A stretch of 64,000 nt of DNA from Pandoraea terrigena (GTDB lineage Bacteria; Pseudomonadota; Gammaproteobacteria; Burkholderiales; Burkholderiaceae): positions 434,001 through 498,000 of the forward strand of contig NZ_CABPRU010000002.1 in NCBI RefSeq assembly GCF_902459705.1, written 5' to 3'. Of this stretch, positions 37,652 to 46,066 are shown piece by piece. How positions within the stretch are numbered: the first letter of the stretch is position 1; each line of letters opens with the position of its first letter. The notes below the pieces were generated by a model that saw nothing but the letters and a program-made list of their open reading frames with translations, was not told the DNA's origin and did no database searches. The position numbers were made by a program, and so were the translations under genes.

Positions 37652-37676
37652 TCACAAATTTGTGACGATTTGTGAC
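37652..37676. promoter_or_regulatory. Palindrome plus 10-bp direct repeat upstream of opgG
   Basis: TCACAAATTTGTGA (37652-37665) is a perfect 14-base palindrome. Its right half, ATTTGTGAC, recurs at 37668-37676, exactly ten bases after the first copy (37658). A direct repeat spaced by one helical turn is usual for tandem-binding response regulators. It lies between the divergently placed 5' end of opgG and the 3' end of the hydrolase gene, so opgGH is its only likely target. Confidence 0.5.
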
Positions 37677-37774
37677 CGATGGTCAAAATGGAAAGGTTTC
37701 ATGTCCTTTCGCGCCGATTTGGCAGCCGCCGCCCCCTCCCATCCTCTTTCGCATCGCGCCGGCCAGGTCTCGCG

Positions 37775-38776
37775 TTACTTCGCCTCGAACTTCACCCCGG
37801 TCGCCGGCGCAGGAACGGCGCACCGCTGCATGCGCAAGTTGTCGAGAAAACGCTGGATCAACGGCAGCACCTTGGCCTCGATGTCACCGTGCCCGTAGCC
37901 GAAACCGGCGAAATTGAAATGCGTGGCGCTATCGACCACGGCCAGCCAGTGACACCCGGCCGGAAGATCCACGTAGGGCTCGGTGCGTGTTTGCCATTTG
38001 CCATCCAGCGGCGCGTCGCGCGTACCGGTCACCAGTAACACGGGCTTGTGGATGGCATGCCACGCGCCCGCCGGAAAGATCGGACCGGGCCCTTGCGGGG
38101 AGAGCGCGATGTAGCCGTCGAAGCGGTCGTCGCTGTCGAGTCCGAGCTTGTTCTTCGCGCCCGCCTCGATCATCACGGTGGCCGCCCCCATGGAATGACC
38201 GGCAAAGACGGCGGGGCCGGACCGACATTGCATTCGCGCCCAATGCAACGCCGCCCCGGTATCTTTGAGACGATCGTCATACGCCTCCGGATCCGTAGTG
38301 AGCGCCAGCAAACCATCGCGCAATCCGCCGCTGCGCACGCGATCGCGCAAGGAGTCGTGCCCGCTTTCCTTGTGGGCCATGGTCACGGTCAGCCAGCCGT
38401 ATTGCGAGAGCGCGCGCCCCAACCAGGAAAGCGCGTCGCGGTCGTCCCCCGCGCCCGGACTCAGCACCGCCACGCCGCGACAGGTCGATGGCGGCCGGAA
38501 GACATGCAGGTTGGCGTAAGCACCGTCGCTGCGCGGCACGCGCTGGTCGACGCCGGTGGGCGACAAGGGTTTCGGCGATGGCGGCGCATTCGGGGCGGGA
38601 ACCGGCACCGGGACCGGCGCGGCATCGATGGCCGGACGACCCGGCAGGAGCGTGTCGGCAGCCACGGCAAGTGGGGGGAACGCAACGAACAACGACACGC
38701 CGACGCTGCAGGCACCGAGCGCGACGAGCATCGTCCCGAACGATCGACCCACGGCCCTGCGCGACATTCCGAGCAT
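37775..38776 (-). CDS. Exported alpha/beta hydrolase (dienelactone-hydrolase/PAF-AH-like)
   Basis: A 333-residue protein with an N-terminal membrane-export segment (about 12-44, LVALGACSVGVSLFVAFPPLAVAAD), a Pro-rich linker and an alpha/beta hydrolase domain. The nucleophile elbow GHSMGAATVM is at about residue 195-204. The acid may be in TGTRDAPLDG and the His in VDSATHFNFAGFGYG. The oxyanion region is VLSPGAGDDRDALSWLG. The ATG at 38776 follows a GGGAG site. The substrate is unknown; an ester or polyester fragment is possible. Confidence 0.85.
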   Translation of the reverse strand: MLGMSRRAVGRSFGTMLVALGACSVGVSLFVAFPPLAVAADTLLPGRPAIDAAPVPVPVPAPNAPPSPKPLSPTGVDQRVPRSDGAYANLHVFRPPSTCRGVAVLSPGAGDDRDALSWLGRALSQYGWLTVTMAHKESGHDSLRDRVRSGGLRDGLLALTTDPEAYDDRLKDTGAALHWARMQCRSGPAVFAGHSMGAATVMIEAGAKNKLGLDSDDRFDGYIALSPQGPGPIFPAGAWHAIHKPVLLVTGTRDAPLDGKWQTRTEPYVDLPAGCHWLAVVDSATHFNFAGFGYGHGDIEAKVLPLIQRFLDNLRMQRCAVPAPATGVKFEAK

Positions 38777-39013
38777 CCGTTCTCCCTTGGTATCCGGCGG
38801 TGCGCAGCCCCTCGGGCGAAGGCGGCCGAAGGGTCCGCCCCCCGGTCTCGCGCCGAAGTCCTGCTGCGACATCACACGACGAACCATCTTAGCGCGGAAT
38901 GCGTATGGACTCCGCAGGAATTTTGCCTACGGGATACGTGTCTCGCGTGCGCAACGCGCACAGTGTGCCGCACGTACGTCAGGCACGCACTTCAAGCCCA
39001 CTTCAAGCGCAAG

Positions 39014-40288
39014 TCAGGCGCGCTGTGGGCGGCCGCCGGGCGTGCCGCGCGACAAGCAAAGCGCCGACGCATAGCCGGCAGGATCGAAGCGCCAGGTCAG
39101 CGCGATCAATGCCACATTGAGCGCAATGAGTCCGATCCACGATGGCGTAAAACTGCCGGTGACGTCGAGCACCGCCCCGGCGGCAAACGGTGCCAGCGCC
39201 GCGATGCAGAAGCCTACGCCTTGCATGACCGCTGCCAGCGCCGCCGCATGACGCGGATGCGTATGGTGATCGAGCGCGAGCACGAGTCCAAGCGAGAAGG
39301 TGCCGCCCAGCCCGAAGCCAATGGCGCCGATCCACGCCCATGCGGCGGCACCGGGCGCGAGTGCCAGCCCGACGAGTCCGCCGAGTGTGGCCGCGAGCGC
39401 GAGCGTGAGCCAGCGACGGCGATCGACATGACGGCGCGCCAGCCAGGGCAGCGTCAGCGCGGCGACGACCTGACAGGCCGTCAGCGCGGCCAGCAGCGCA
39501 CCGCTGCGCGTCGCACTCATGCCGTGCTGCTGATAGAACGGTGGCAGCCACGCGACCATCGTCGTATAGGTGCAGTTGATGAGACCGAAGTACACGGCAA
39601 GCGTCCAGGCGCGCCGCTTGCGCAGCAGGTCGCGCATCGACGGCACACCACCGGTCGCCGACGCGCCCCGATCGCTCGCCGCTTGGCCAGCCGCTCGCAA
39701 GTCCTCGGCCGTCGTCGCCGGCGAGGCCGCTGGCGCCACGGCAGTGCGACCCAGCGGTGCGCGCCACCACGCGAGCGCAGCCGCGCAGACGACCCCGAGC
39801 CACATTCCCAGCCCAACACGCCAGTCGCCCGCGTCGCGCGCCGCCCATGGGCTGATCGCGGCGCCAAGCCCGCCACCGCCCATGAGCGCCGCCGAGTACA
39901 AGCCCATCATCGCGGTCATGCGCGCAGCGCTATAGTTCGCCTTCACCACTCCCGGCAGCAGCGCCTGGATGATGGCGATGCCGACGCCCGACGCGAGCGC
40001 CGTGGCGATCATCGTCGCGGTATCGTCGGCCACGAAACGCACGCCGCAGGCAAGCGCGAGCACTGCCAGTCCGAGCAGCACGCCACGGCGCTCGCCGAAG
40101 CGGCGCGTCAGTCCGCTTGCGGCAAACGCGCCCGCGCCCATCGCGAGCACCGGCAGCGACGTGAGCAATGCCGCCACGGGATAGGTCATCCCCGTGGCAG
40201 TACGGATTTGCGGCAGCAGCGGGCTGATGGAGGTGAGCGTCGGCCGCAGCGTCAGTCCGACCGCGACGATGGCCAGCCAGAGTGTCAT
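39014..40288 (-). CDS. MFS transporter, CynX/NimT type
   Basis: A 424-residue inner-membrane carrier with about twelve helices. It begins MTLWLAIVAVGLTLRPTLTSISPLLPQI, with the LRP motif and loop found in the CynX (cyanate) branch of the MFS; FGLINCTYTTMVAWLPPFYQQHGMSATRSGALLA lies at the start of the second half. The start codon overlaps the stop of the deaminase gene by four bases. Import or export of a small nitrogen compound such as a pyrimidine, cyanate or the deamination product is plausible but unproven. It is the last gene of the four-gene operon starting at 43203. Confidence 0.85.
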   Translation of the reverse strand: MTLWLAIVAVGLTLRPTLTSISPLLPQIRTATGMTYPVAALLTSLPVLAMGAGAFAASGLTRRFGERRGVLLGLAVLALACGVRFVADDTATMIATALASGVGIAIIQALLPGVVKANYSAARMTAMMGLYSAALMGGGGLGAAISPWAARDAGDWRVGLGMWLGVVCAAALAWWRAPLGRTAVAPAASPATTAEDLRAAGQAASDRGASATGGVPSMRDLLRKRRAWTLAVYFGLINCTYTTMVAWLPPFYQQHGMSATRSGALLAALTACQVVAALTLPWLARRHVDRRRWLTLALAATLGGLVGLALAPGAAAWAWIGAIGFGLGGTFSLGLVLALDHHTHPRHAAALAAVMQGVGFCIAALAPFAAGAVLDVTGSFTPSWIGLIALNVALIALTWRFDPAGYASALCLSRGTPGGRPQRA

Positions 40289-41475
40289 ACCGCCACGCCT
40301 TCGCTCACCACGATGTTGCCGTTCGCCACCACCCAACGACGCGGCGCACGCGTGACGATGGCCTGTGCGGCATTCACGGCATCGACGAGCACCAAATCGG
40401 CGCGCGCCCCCGCCCGCAGGCCGTAGTCGTCGAATCCGCAGGCGCTCGCCCCCTGATAGGTGACGCAATCGAGTGCGATCTCCAGCGCGTCGTCACGACG
40501 CAGGTTGTAACGCAGCCCGATCATCATCGCGCGCTCGAGCATGTCGGGCGAGCCGTAGGGCGTCCACGTGTCGCGAATGCCGTCGTTGCCGCCGGCGAGC
40601 GTAACGCCGGCGCGGCGGCATGCCATGAGCGGCGGCACGGTGCGTGATGGCGGCGCGGTGGTGATCAGCGCGACACCGGCATCGGCCAGGCGCGCGAGCC
40701 ACACCTCGGCGCGCGCGGCATCCAGTTCCCCCAGGCAAAACGCATGCGACACCACAACCTTGCCTTGCATGCCGAGCGCGGCGATACGCTCGAGCATCAG
40801 TTCGAGCGAGAACATCCCCATCTCGCCCGGCTCGTGCAGATGTATGTCGACGGGGCACCCATGCTTGTCGGCCAGGGCAAACATCGCGTCGAGCGATGCC
40901 TTCGGGTCGCGGTCGATGGCACACGGATCGAGCCAGCCAAGCACGTCCGCGCCGCGCGCGAGCGAGTCGTCGAGCAGGGCCACGGTGCCCGCGCGATCCA
41001 GTACGCCCGACTGCGGGAACGCGACGATCTGCATGTCGAGGGTGTCCGCCAGCGCCTCGCGCGTGGCAAGCACGCCCTCGAGATGGCGCAGGCCCGCGTC
41101 GGTATCGATGTCGACGTGGGTGCGCAGCCGCGTGGTGCCCGCCGCGAGGAATGCCCGACCGAGCGCAAGCGACGCAGCCGCCGCGTCATGCCCACTCCCG
41201 GCACGCCACTGGCGTTCGTTGTCGATGCGGTCGATGAGCTGCGAGCCGCACGCGTTGACGTACCAGGGCATGCCCCAGACGGTCTTGTCCAGATGCGTGT
41301 GCGACTCCACGAGACCGGGCAGCAGTATCGCGCCGCCAGCATCGATCTGGCGGACGCCGTTGCCCGGCCCGCCAGGCAGCGACGGCGCGAGTGCGACGAT
41401 CCGTGCGTTCTCGACGCGCACGTCGACCGGCGAGCCATCGAGGCCGCGCGCGTTGCGAATCTCCAGTGTTGTCAT
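40285..41475 (-). CDS. Cytosine-deaminase-like amidohydrolase
   Basis: A 396-residue metal-dependent deaminase of the CodA branch of the amidohydrolase superfamily. Metal ligands are visible as LVESHTHLDKTVWG (HxH, about residues 58-60), DIHLHEPGE (His about 210), VVSHAFCLG (His about 242) and GGNDGIRDTW (Asp, about 309). The TTAPPSRTVPPL region and PYGSPDMLERAMM are typical of CodA-like enzymes. Substrates in the family include cytosine, isoguanine, creatinine and N-isopropylammelide, so the exact one is open. The ATG at 41475 has a GAGG site. It sits between the symporter and a CynX-type gene. Confidence 0.88.
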   Translation of the reverse strand: MTTLEIRNARGLDGSPVDVRVENARIVALAPSLPGGPGNGVRQIDAGGAILLPGLVESHTHLDKTVWGMPWYVNACGSQLIDRIDNERQWRAGSGHDAAAASLALGRAFLAAGTTRLRTHVDIDTDAGLRHLEGVLATREALADTLDMQIVAFPQSGVLDRAGTVALLDDSLARGADVLGWLDPCAIDRDPKASLDAMFALADKHGCPVDIHLHEPGEMGMFSLELMLERIAALGMQGKVVVSHAFCLGELDAARAEVWLARLADAGVALITTAPPSRTVPPLMACRRAGVTLAGGNDGIRDTWTPYGSPDMLERAMMIGLRYNLRRDDALEIALDCVTYQGASACGFDDYGLRAGARADLVLVDAVNAAQAIVTRAPRRWVVANGNIVVSEGVAV

Positions 41476-41494
41476 GTCGTCCTCAACCTCCCTG

Positions 41495-42970
41495 TCAGGT
41501 GCCCTGCGGGACGCCGGCCGCCAGGTTGCGCGAGCGGGTGAGCCCGCTCACGACCACGAACGTCATCGCATTCACCGCGAGCGCCACCAGTCCCATGTTG
41601 ATCGTTCCCACGGTATTCGGTGCGCCGGGCATCAACGTGTGCAGGTTGATGTCGAACCCGACCGCCGCCGCCAGCACGACCGCGCCGGCCCCGATTCCCG
41701 CGAAAGCGCCGTACTTGTTGCCGAACGGACGCGGCAGCAGGCTCGCCACGAACGACGGGAACAGTTGCGTGAGCAGGCTCGACGCGAACAGCGCCAGCGC
41801 CACGAATGTCGCACCGCCACGCAGGACGAAACCCACCGCCACCAGTCCGAAGATCGGCAGCACGCGCTTGGCGAGCTTGCCCACGAAGGCGTCGCTCGCG
41901 TGCGGCGCAAAACCGTCGCGGTAAATGTTCTTCGCGATCAGCGTCGACGCGTTGAGCAGGATCATCGAGCCCGGCACGAGCGCGGTCAACACCCCGACGC
42001 CGCCGATCACGCCCACGAACCACGGCGAGAACGTCTGCTTGACGATGCGCAGCAGTGCCAGATCCGAATCCGCGCCGGTAAGGCCCGGCACCTGCAGGAT
42101 CGCCGCGAAGCCCACGAAGAACATGAACGCGATGACCATCTGGTACAGCGGCATCAGGATCGTGTTCTTGCGAACCGCGCTTTCGGTCTTGGCCGCGTAC
42201 ACCGAGGTGAACACATACGGATACAGGTAGTAGCCGAGCGACGTGAGCAGAATCGTGGAGTTGTACCAGGACAGGGTCAGGCCGCTCGTGGGCATCTGCA
42301 AGAAGCCCGGCCGGGCTACCTCGATGCGGTCGAACATCGCGCCGAAGCCGCCGAAGTAGTGCAGCGGCAGGTAGAGGCCGAGGAACACCGCGATCACGAG
42401 AATCAGGATGTCCTTGTAGATCGCAATGCTCGCGCAACCGTGAATGCCCGACACCGTGATGTAGGCCACCATCGCGATGGCGCTGCACCCGATCGCGACC
42501 ACCGGCGGAATCGTGCCGTACGACGCCTCCGAGACGATGATGCCCAGACCGCGCAACTGGATGATGAGCAGTGCGCTCATGCCGAGCACGGCCACCAGCG
42601 AGACGATGACGCCCAGCGCCCGCGAGCGGTAGGCCGTCGCGAAGAAGTCGGAGAAGGACACACAGCCGTGTCGCGTCGCGTGACGCCATGCCGCCGGCAA
42701 CATCCAGTAGCCGAGCAGATAGGCGAGCGCCCCGTAGGCGAGGATGTAAAAGGCGGGGGGCCCCTTGCTGTACGCCCATCCGCTTGCGCCAAGGAACGTA
42801 AACGTCGAGAAGGCTTCCCCCGCCATCAGCAGGAAGACGAGCAGCGTGCCGAAGCCGCGCCCGCCCACGGCCCACTGCTCCAGGCTCATGGTGCGGCCGC
42901 GCCGCGCGCGCAATCCGATGAAGAGCGCAAACGCGAGAAACGCCGCAATGATGGTCAGGGCGGCGTTCAT
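41495..42970 (-). CDS. Sodium:solute symporter (SSF family)
   Basis: A 491-residue inner-membrane Na+-coupled importer with about 13 helices. Characteristic segments are EQWAVGGRGFGTLLVFLLMAGEAFSTFTFLGASGWAYSKG, YLLGYWMLPAAWRHATRHGCVSFSDFFATAYRS, and VIGGVGVLTALVPGSMILLNASTLIAKNIYR. The substrate is not determined; the neighbouring deaminase suggests a pyrimidine or a related amide. Its start overlaps the stop of the DUF3311 gene by four bases, and 19 bases separate it from the deaminase gene. Confidence 0.9.
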   Translation of the reverse strand: MNAALTIIAAFLAFALFIGLRARRGRTMSLEQWAVGGRGFGTLLVFLLMAGEAFSTFTFLGASGWAYSKGPPAFYILAYGALAYLLGYWMLPAAWRHATRHGCVSFSDFFATAYRSRALGVIVSLVAVLGMSALLIIQLRGLGIIVSEASYGTIPPVVAIGCSAIAMVAYITVSGIHGCASIAIYKDILILVIAVFLGLYLPLHYFGGFGAMFDRIEVARPGFLQMPTSGLTLSWYNSTILLTSLGYYLYPYVFTSVYAAKTESAVRKNTILMPLYQMVIAFMFFVGFAAILQVPGLTGADSDLALLRIVKQTFSPWFVGVIGGVGVLTALVPGSMILLNASTLIAKNIYRDGFAPHASDAFVGKLAKRVLPIFGLVAVGFVLRGGATFVALALFASSLLTQLFPSFVASLLPRPFGNKYGAFAGIGAGAVVLAAAVGFDINLHTLMPGAPNTVGTINMGLVALAVNAMTFVVVSGLTRSRNLAAGVPQGT

Positions 42971-43203
42971 GATGTCGCTCCGTCAGGGGCTTGCGGATCG
43001 TTCGCCGACACCTGCGCCGCCTGGCGCGAACCATCGAAGCGGAACATCACGACCATGACCGCCGACGTGAGCAGCAGCCAGACGATATTCCACGCCATCA
43101 GGAAGGGCAGGCCCGCCAGACGGGGACCCACGTGTTCAGCCAGCCAACCGCCGCTGTAAAAGGCCGCGATGGGAAGCGCGGCCAGGCAATGCACAGGTTT
43201 CAT
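42967..43203 (-). CDS. Small DUF3311-like membrane protein
   Basis: A 78-residue protein with two helices, about 4-24 (LAALPIAAFYSGGWLAEHV) and 32-55 (PFLMAWNIVWLLLTSAVMVVMF), and a short polar tail. Small DUF3311-type proteins typically sit next to sodium:solute symporters and may be auxiliary subunits. It is the first gene of the operon; the ATG at 43203 follows a GGAG site and its stop overlaps the symporter start. Confidence 0.85.
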   Translation of the reverse strand: MKPVHCLAALPIAAFYSGGWLAEHVGPRLAGLPFLMAWNIVWLLLTSAVMVVMFRFDGSRQAAQVSANDPQAPDGATS

Positions 43204-43341
43204 GTCGTCTCCAGACCCTGAGGGATACAAAGTTCGGCCGCTCGGCAGCACGAGCAGCCAACCCGATGGCTTGACCACTTCGGTCGTGTCCGGCCGCGTG
43301 ACGCATCGCATCGATCCGCACATCATCAACCAATCACGAAT

Positions 43342-43369
43342 AAATGGTTAACCATTTTTGTTGACCATT
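43342..43369. promoter_or_regulatory. Palindromic operator between the deaminase operon and the GntR gene
   Basis: AAATGGTTAACCATTT (43342-43357) is a perfect 16-base palindrome containing TGGT-TA-ACCA, the pattern of FadR/VanR-type GntR operators. A further half-site, TTGACCATT (43361-43369), repeats TTAACCATT (43348-43356) after 13 bases. It lies 139 bases upstream of the DUF3311 gene and 160 bases before the divergent gntR-like gene, well placed to control both. The rest of 43204-43516 holds no gene. Confidence 0.75.
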
Positions 43370-43516
43370 ATCGGCAACGATGCGCCGAAACGCAAGGTTG
43401 CGGTGGCGGGAGCATCGAAACCGAGGGTTTTCCGGGAGGCAGCATCGGCAGGCGAAGGGGGCCGGGTACAATGCGCCCCACACCCACGCGAACCGCGTCA
43501 TTCAAGGAGATGAGGC

Positions 43517-44317
43517 TTGAGCCGCACCGCAGCACCGGCGTCCCCGCGCGACGCGTCCCGCCCCGAGGCGTCCGCCGAGACCGCCCCGGATCTGCCGTCC
43601 GGCGGCGACGGCACGCCAGGCAGCGCAGGGCAGCAGATCGAGGCACGTGTCTACCAGGCCATTTCTCAGGCGCTGCTCTCGGGCAAGCTCCGGCCGGGCA
43701 TGCCGCTGCGCGAGCGCAATCTGGCGCAGGCGCTCGATTGCACTCGCGGCGCGGTGCGCAAGGTGCTCGCCCGGCTCGGCTTCGAGGGCAAGCTGGTGCT
43801 CGAGCCCAACCGGGGCGCATTCGTCCCGCAACCGTCGCTTGACGACATCCGGCAGACCTACCGCGCACGCCGCGTGCTGGAAAGCGGCGTGATCGCCAGC
43901 GTTTGTGGGCAATTGAGTCCGTCGCAGCTTGAGACGCTCGACGCGCACGTCGCGCGGGAAGCCCGCTCGCATGCCGAGGGCACGCATGAGCGCTCGATTC
44001 GCCTGGCGGGCGAGTTCCATCTGACATTGATCGGCATGGCGCAGAGTGCCGAACTCGACACGTTCGCGCGCCAGCTCGTGGCCAAGACGGAGCTTTACAA
44101 GGCGCTGTACGATCCGGCGGAATTCATCCATTGCGCGCCGACGGAGCACGCCCTGCTCGTCGGCCAGTTGCGCGACGGCCAGACGCAGGCCGCGATTGCG
44201 CTGGCCACGGCGCATCTCGACGAACTCGAAGCGCGGGTGCTCACTCGCGCGGCCGCCGCCGAGACGCCCGACTTTCGCGCCATTTTTGCCGAAGCGTTCG
44301 CGGGCTCGGGGTCATAA
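43517..44317 (+). CDS. GntR-family regulator (FCD domain) of the deaminase operon
   Basis: A 266-residue regulator. After a disordered Pro/Ala/Ser-rich start of about 35 residues the winged helix-turn-helix spans about 40-105 (AISQALLSGKLRPGMPLRER, CTRGAVRKVLARLGFEGKL), followed by an FCD ligand-binding domain with YRARRVLESGV, HLTLIGMAQS and EHALLVGQLRDG. The start is a TTG at 43517, seven bases after an AAGGAGA site; the ATG in that site is out of frame. Divergent orientation and the palindrome at 43342 suggest it regulates the adjacent operon. Confidence 0.88.
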   Translation: MSRTAAPASPRDASRPEASAETAPDLPSGGDGTPGSAGQQIEARVYQAISQALLSGKLRPGMPLRERNLAQALDCTRGAVRKVLARLGFEGKLVLEPNRGAFVPQPSLDDIRQTYRARRVLESGVIASVCGQLSPSQLETLDAHVAREARSHAEGTHERSIRLAGEFHLTLIGMAQSAELDTFARQLVAKTELYKALYDPAEFIHCAPTEHALLVGQLRDGQTQAAIALATAHLDELEARVLTRAAAAETPDFRAIFAEAFAGSGS

Positions 44318-44524
44318 GCGTCCCCCAGCCCTGCCACGGCGACGCACGCGACATGCCAAGCCGTCGCCCGTCAAGCGGCGCGGCAATCCCACCACGGGCA
44401 TGCGGGTCGCGTGGCACACACCCCCGAATCGGAGGTATATTGCGCCTGTTTGCGACGGGTCTGCACCCGCCTGCCACTTTCGCCCCCGCCTGTCACACCC
44501 AAGCACGAAGCCCGAAGGAAGCCC

Positions 44525-45826
44525 ATGTCCCATCTGGTAGTCCACGGCGGCCAACCGCTACGCGGCCGCATCACCCCTTCCGCCAACAAGAATGCCGTTC
44601 TCCCGGTGCTGTGCGCCACGCTGCTCACCGATCAGCCCGTGCGCCTCATCGGCGTGCCCGAGATCACCGACGTTCGCAAGATCCTCGACATCTTCCGTCA
44701 GCTCGGCAGCGACGTCAGCGTCGATTTCGACACCGGTACGCTCGACATCCACCATCGCGATACCCGCTTCGATCCGCGCACCGACCATCTGCCGGAAGAG
44801 ATGCGCTCGTCGATCATGCTCGTGCCGCCGCTGCTCGCGCGTTTCGGCGTCGCCCGCATCGAAGACAACATCAAGGGCTGTACGCTAGGCGTGCGCGAGA
44901 TCGATCCGCATATCGAAGTGCTGCGGCATTTCGGCGGACGTGTCGAGCGCACCGAGGGCTCGCTGCTCATCCACGCGGACGAGACACGACCGGCGATCCA
45001 TCACTGGCTCGATTACGCGTCGGTGACCACCACGGAAAACTTCGTGCTGTGCGCGGCAACCGCCGGGGGCCGCTCGCAATTGAACAACGCGGCGTCCGAG
45101 CCGCACGTACAGGAGTTCTGCCGCTTCATGCAGATGCTGGGCGTGCCCATCGAGGGCGTCGGCACGTCGCAACTCGCGATCGAAGGTGTGGCGCGCTTCG
45201 GCGGCGGCGAATTCCGCTTTGCCGAAGACTTCCATGAAATCACCACGTTCCTGGCGCTCGGCGCCATCACGGGTGGCGAGATCACGGTCAAGAACACGGC
45301 GCCGGACCAGTTCCCGCTCATCGACCGCACCTTCGCGAAATTCGGGGTGAAGGTCGAGCACCGCGACGGCTGGTCGACGGCCACCGCGCAGGGCCAGCTC
45401 AAGGTACAAGCCCCGTTCACGCAGAACATCCTGACCAAAGTGGAAGCCGCGCCGTGGCCGTATTTCCCGGTCGACCTGCTGCCGATCTTCATCGCCCTGG
45501 GGGTGAAGGCCGAAGGCAGCGCCATGTTCTGGAACAAGGTCTATGACGGCGCGATGGGCTGGTCGACCGAACTGTCGAAGTTCGGCGCGCATGTGTTCCA
45601 GTCCGATCCGCACCGCCTGATCACGTTCGGCGGCGTGCCGCTCTCGCCGGCTGTCGTGGAGAGTCCGTACATCATCCGCGTGGCGATTGCGCTGCTGATG
45701 GTGGCGGCCAGCATCAACGGTCAATCGACAATCAAGAACGCCGATCCGATCCGTCGCGCGCATCCGCGCTTCGTCGAGAACCTGTGCTCGGTGGGCGCGA
45801 ACGTCGTCTGGACAACGCAAGACTAA
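44525..45826 (+). CDS. MurA paralogue (UDP-GlcNAc 1-carboxyvinyltransferase-like)
   Basis: A 433-residue member of the EPSP-synthase/MurA family. MurA adds enolpyruvate to UDP-GlcNAc, the first committed step of peptidoglycan synthesis. The PSANKNAVLPVLCATLL motif (Lys-Asn pair, about 19-20) is conserved. The PEP-reacting Cys loop reads RIEDNIKGCTLGVREIDPH (Cys about 119) instead of the usual RxxxPGGCxIGxRPVDLH, so the Cys is kept but the loop differs. The start at 44525 follows AAGGAAG. The canonical murA, expected beside hisG, is not in this window, so this is likely a second copy with a specialised role. Confidence 0.85.
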   Translation: MSHLVVHGGQPLRGRITPSANKNAVLPVLCATLLTDQPVRLIGVPEITDVRKILDIFRQLGSDVSVDFDTGTLDIHHRDTRFDPRTDHLPEEMRSSIMLVPPLLARFGVARIEDNIKGCTLGVREIDPHIEVLRHFGGRVERTEGSLLIHADETRPAIHHWLDYASVTTTENFVLCAATAGGRSQLNNAASEPHVQEFCRFMQMLGVPIEGVGTSQLAIEGVARFGGGEFRFAEDFHEITTFLALGAITGGEITVKNTAPDQFPLIDRTFAKFGVKVEHRDGWSTATAQGQLKVQAPFTQNILTKVEAAPWPYFPVDLLPIFIALGVKAEGSAMFWNKVYDGAMGWSTELSKFGAHVFQSDPHRLITFGGVPLSPAVVESPYIIRVAIALLMVAASINGQSTIKNADPIRRAHPRFVENLCSVGANVVWTTQD

Positions 45827-45893
45827 GCGCGCGCCTTCAGGCGCGGCGTGATCTGGCGATGGTGAAAGCATGGCGGCCATCATGCGTGATCGT

Positions 45894-45917
45894 CCCCTGC
45901 CCCTGCCCCTGCCCCTG
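45894..45917 (+). repeat. Four tandem CCCCTG hexamers
   Basis: CCCCTG occurs four times in a row between the murA paralogue and the convergent MFS gene, followed by a partial unit and CG-rich sequence. A short slippage-prone run in non-coding DNA; no function is evident. Confidence 0.9.
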
Positions 45918-45994
45918 CCGCCGCGCGCCACGGCCAGGTGCCTGCGGCGTCTACAACGGCCGGGACGACCGCCCGGACAACCGGTTGAACGAAA

Positions 45995-46018
45995 ACGGCA
46001 CGCCCGAGGGCGTGCCGT
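45995..46018 (-). terminator. Terminator of the MHS-type transporter gene
   Basis: ACGGCACGCCC pairs perfectly with GGGCGTGCCGT around two bases. On the minus strand the stem is followed by TTTTCGTTC, about 49 bases past the transporter stop. It may also slow read-through from murA2. Confidence 0.8.
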
Positions 46019-46066
46019 GGTGTTGCACCGGGATGCCGGCGCCTGAGCCCGTGAGCGGCTGGCGCC

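Noticed and set aside
38048-43159. Two long plus-strand frames (about 790 and 860 codons) across the hydrolase, MFS, deaminase and symporter genes
   Set aside because: They are antisense to four well-supported genes and show no domain, signal or start context.
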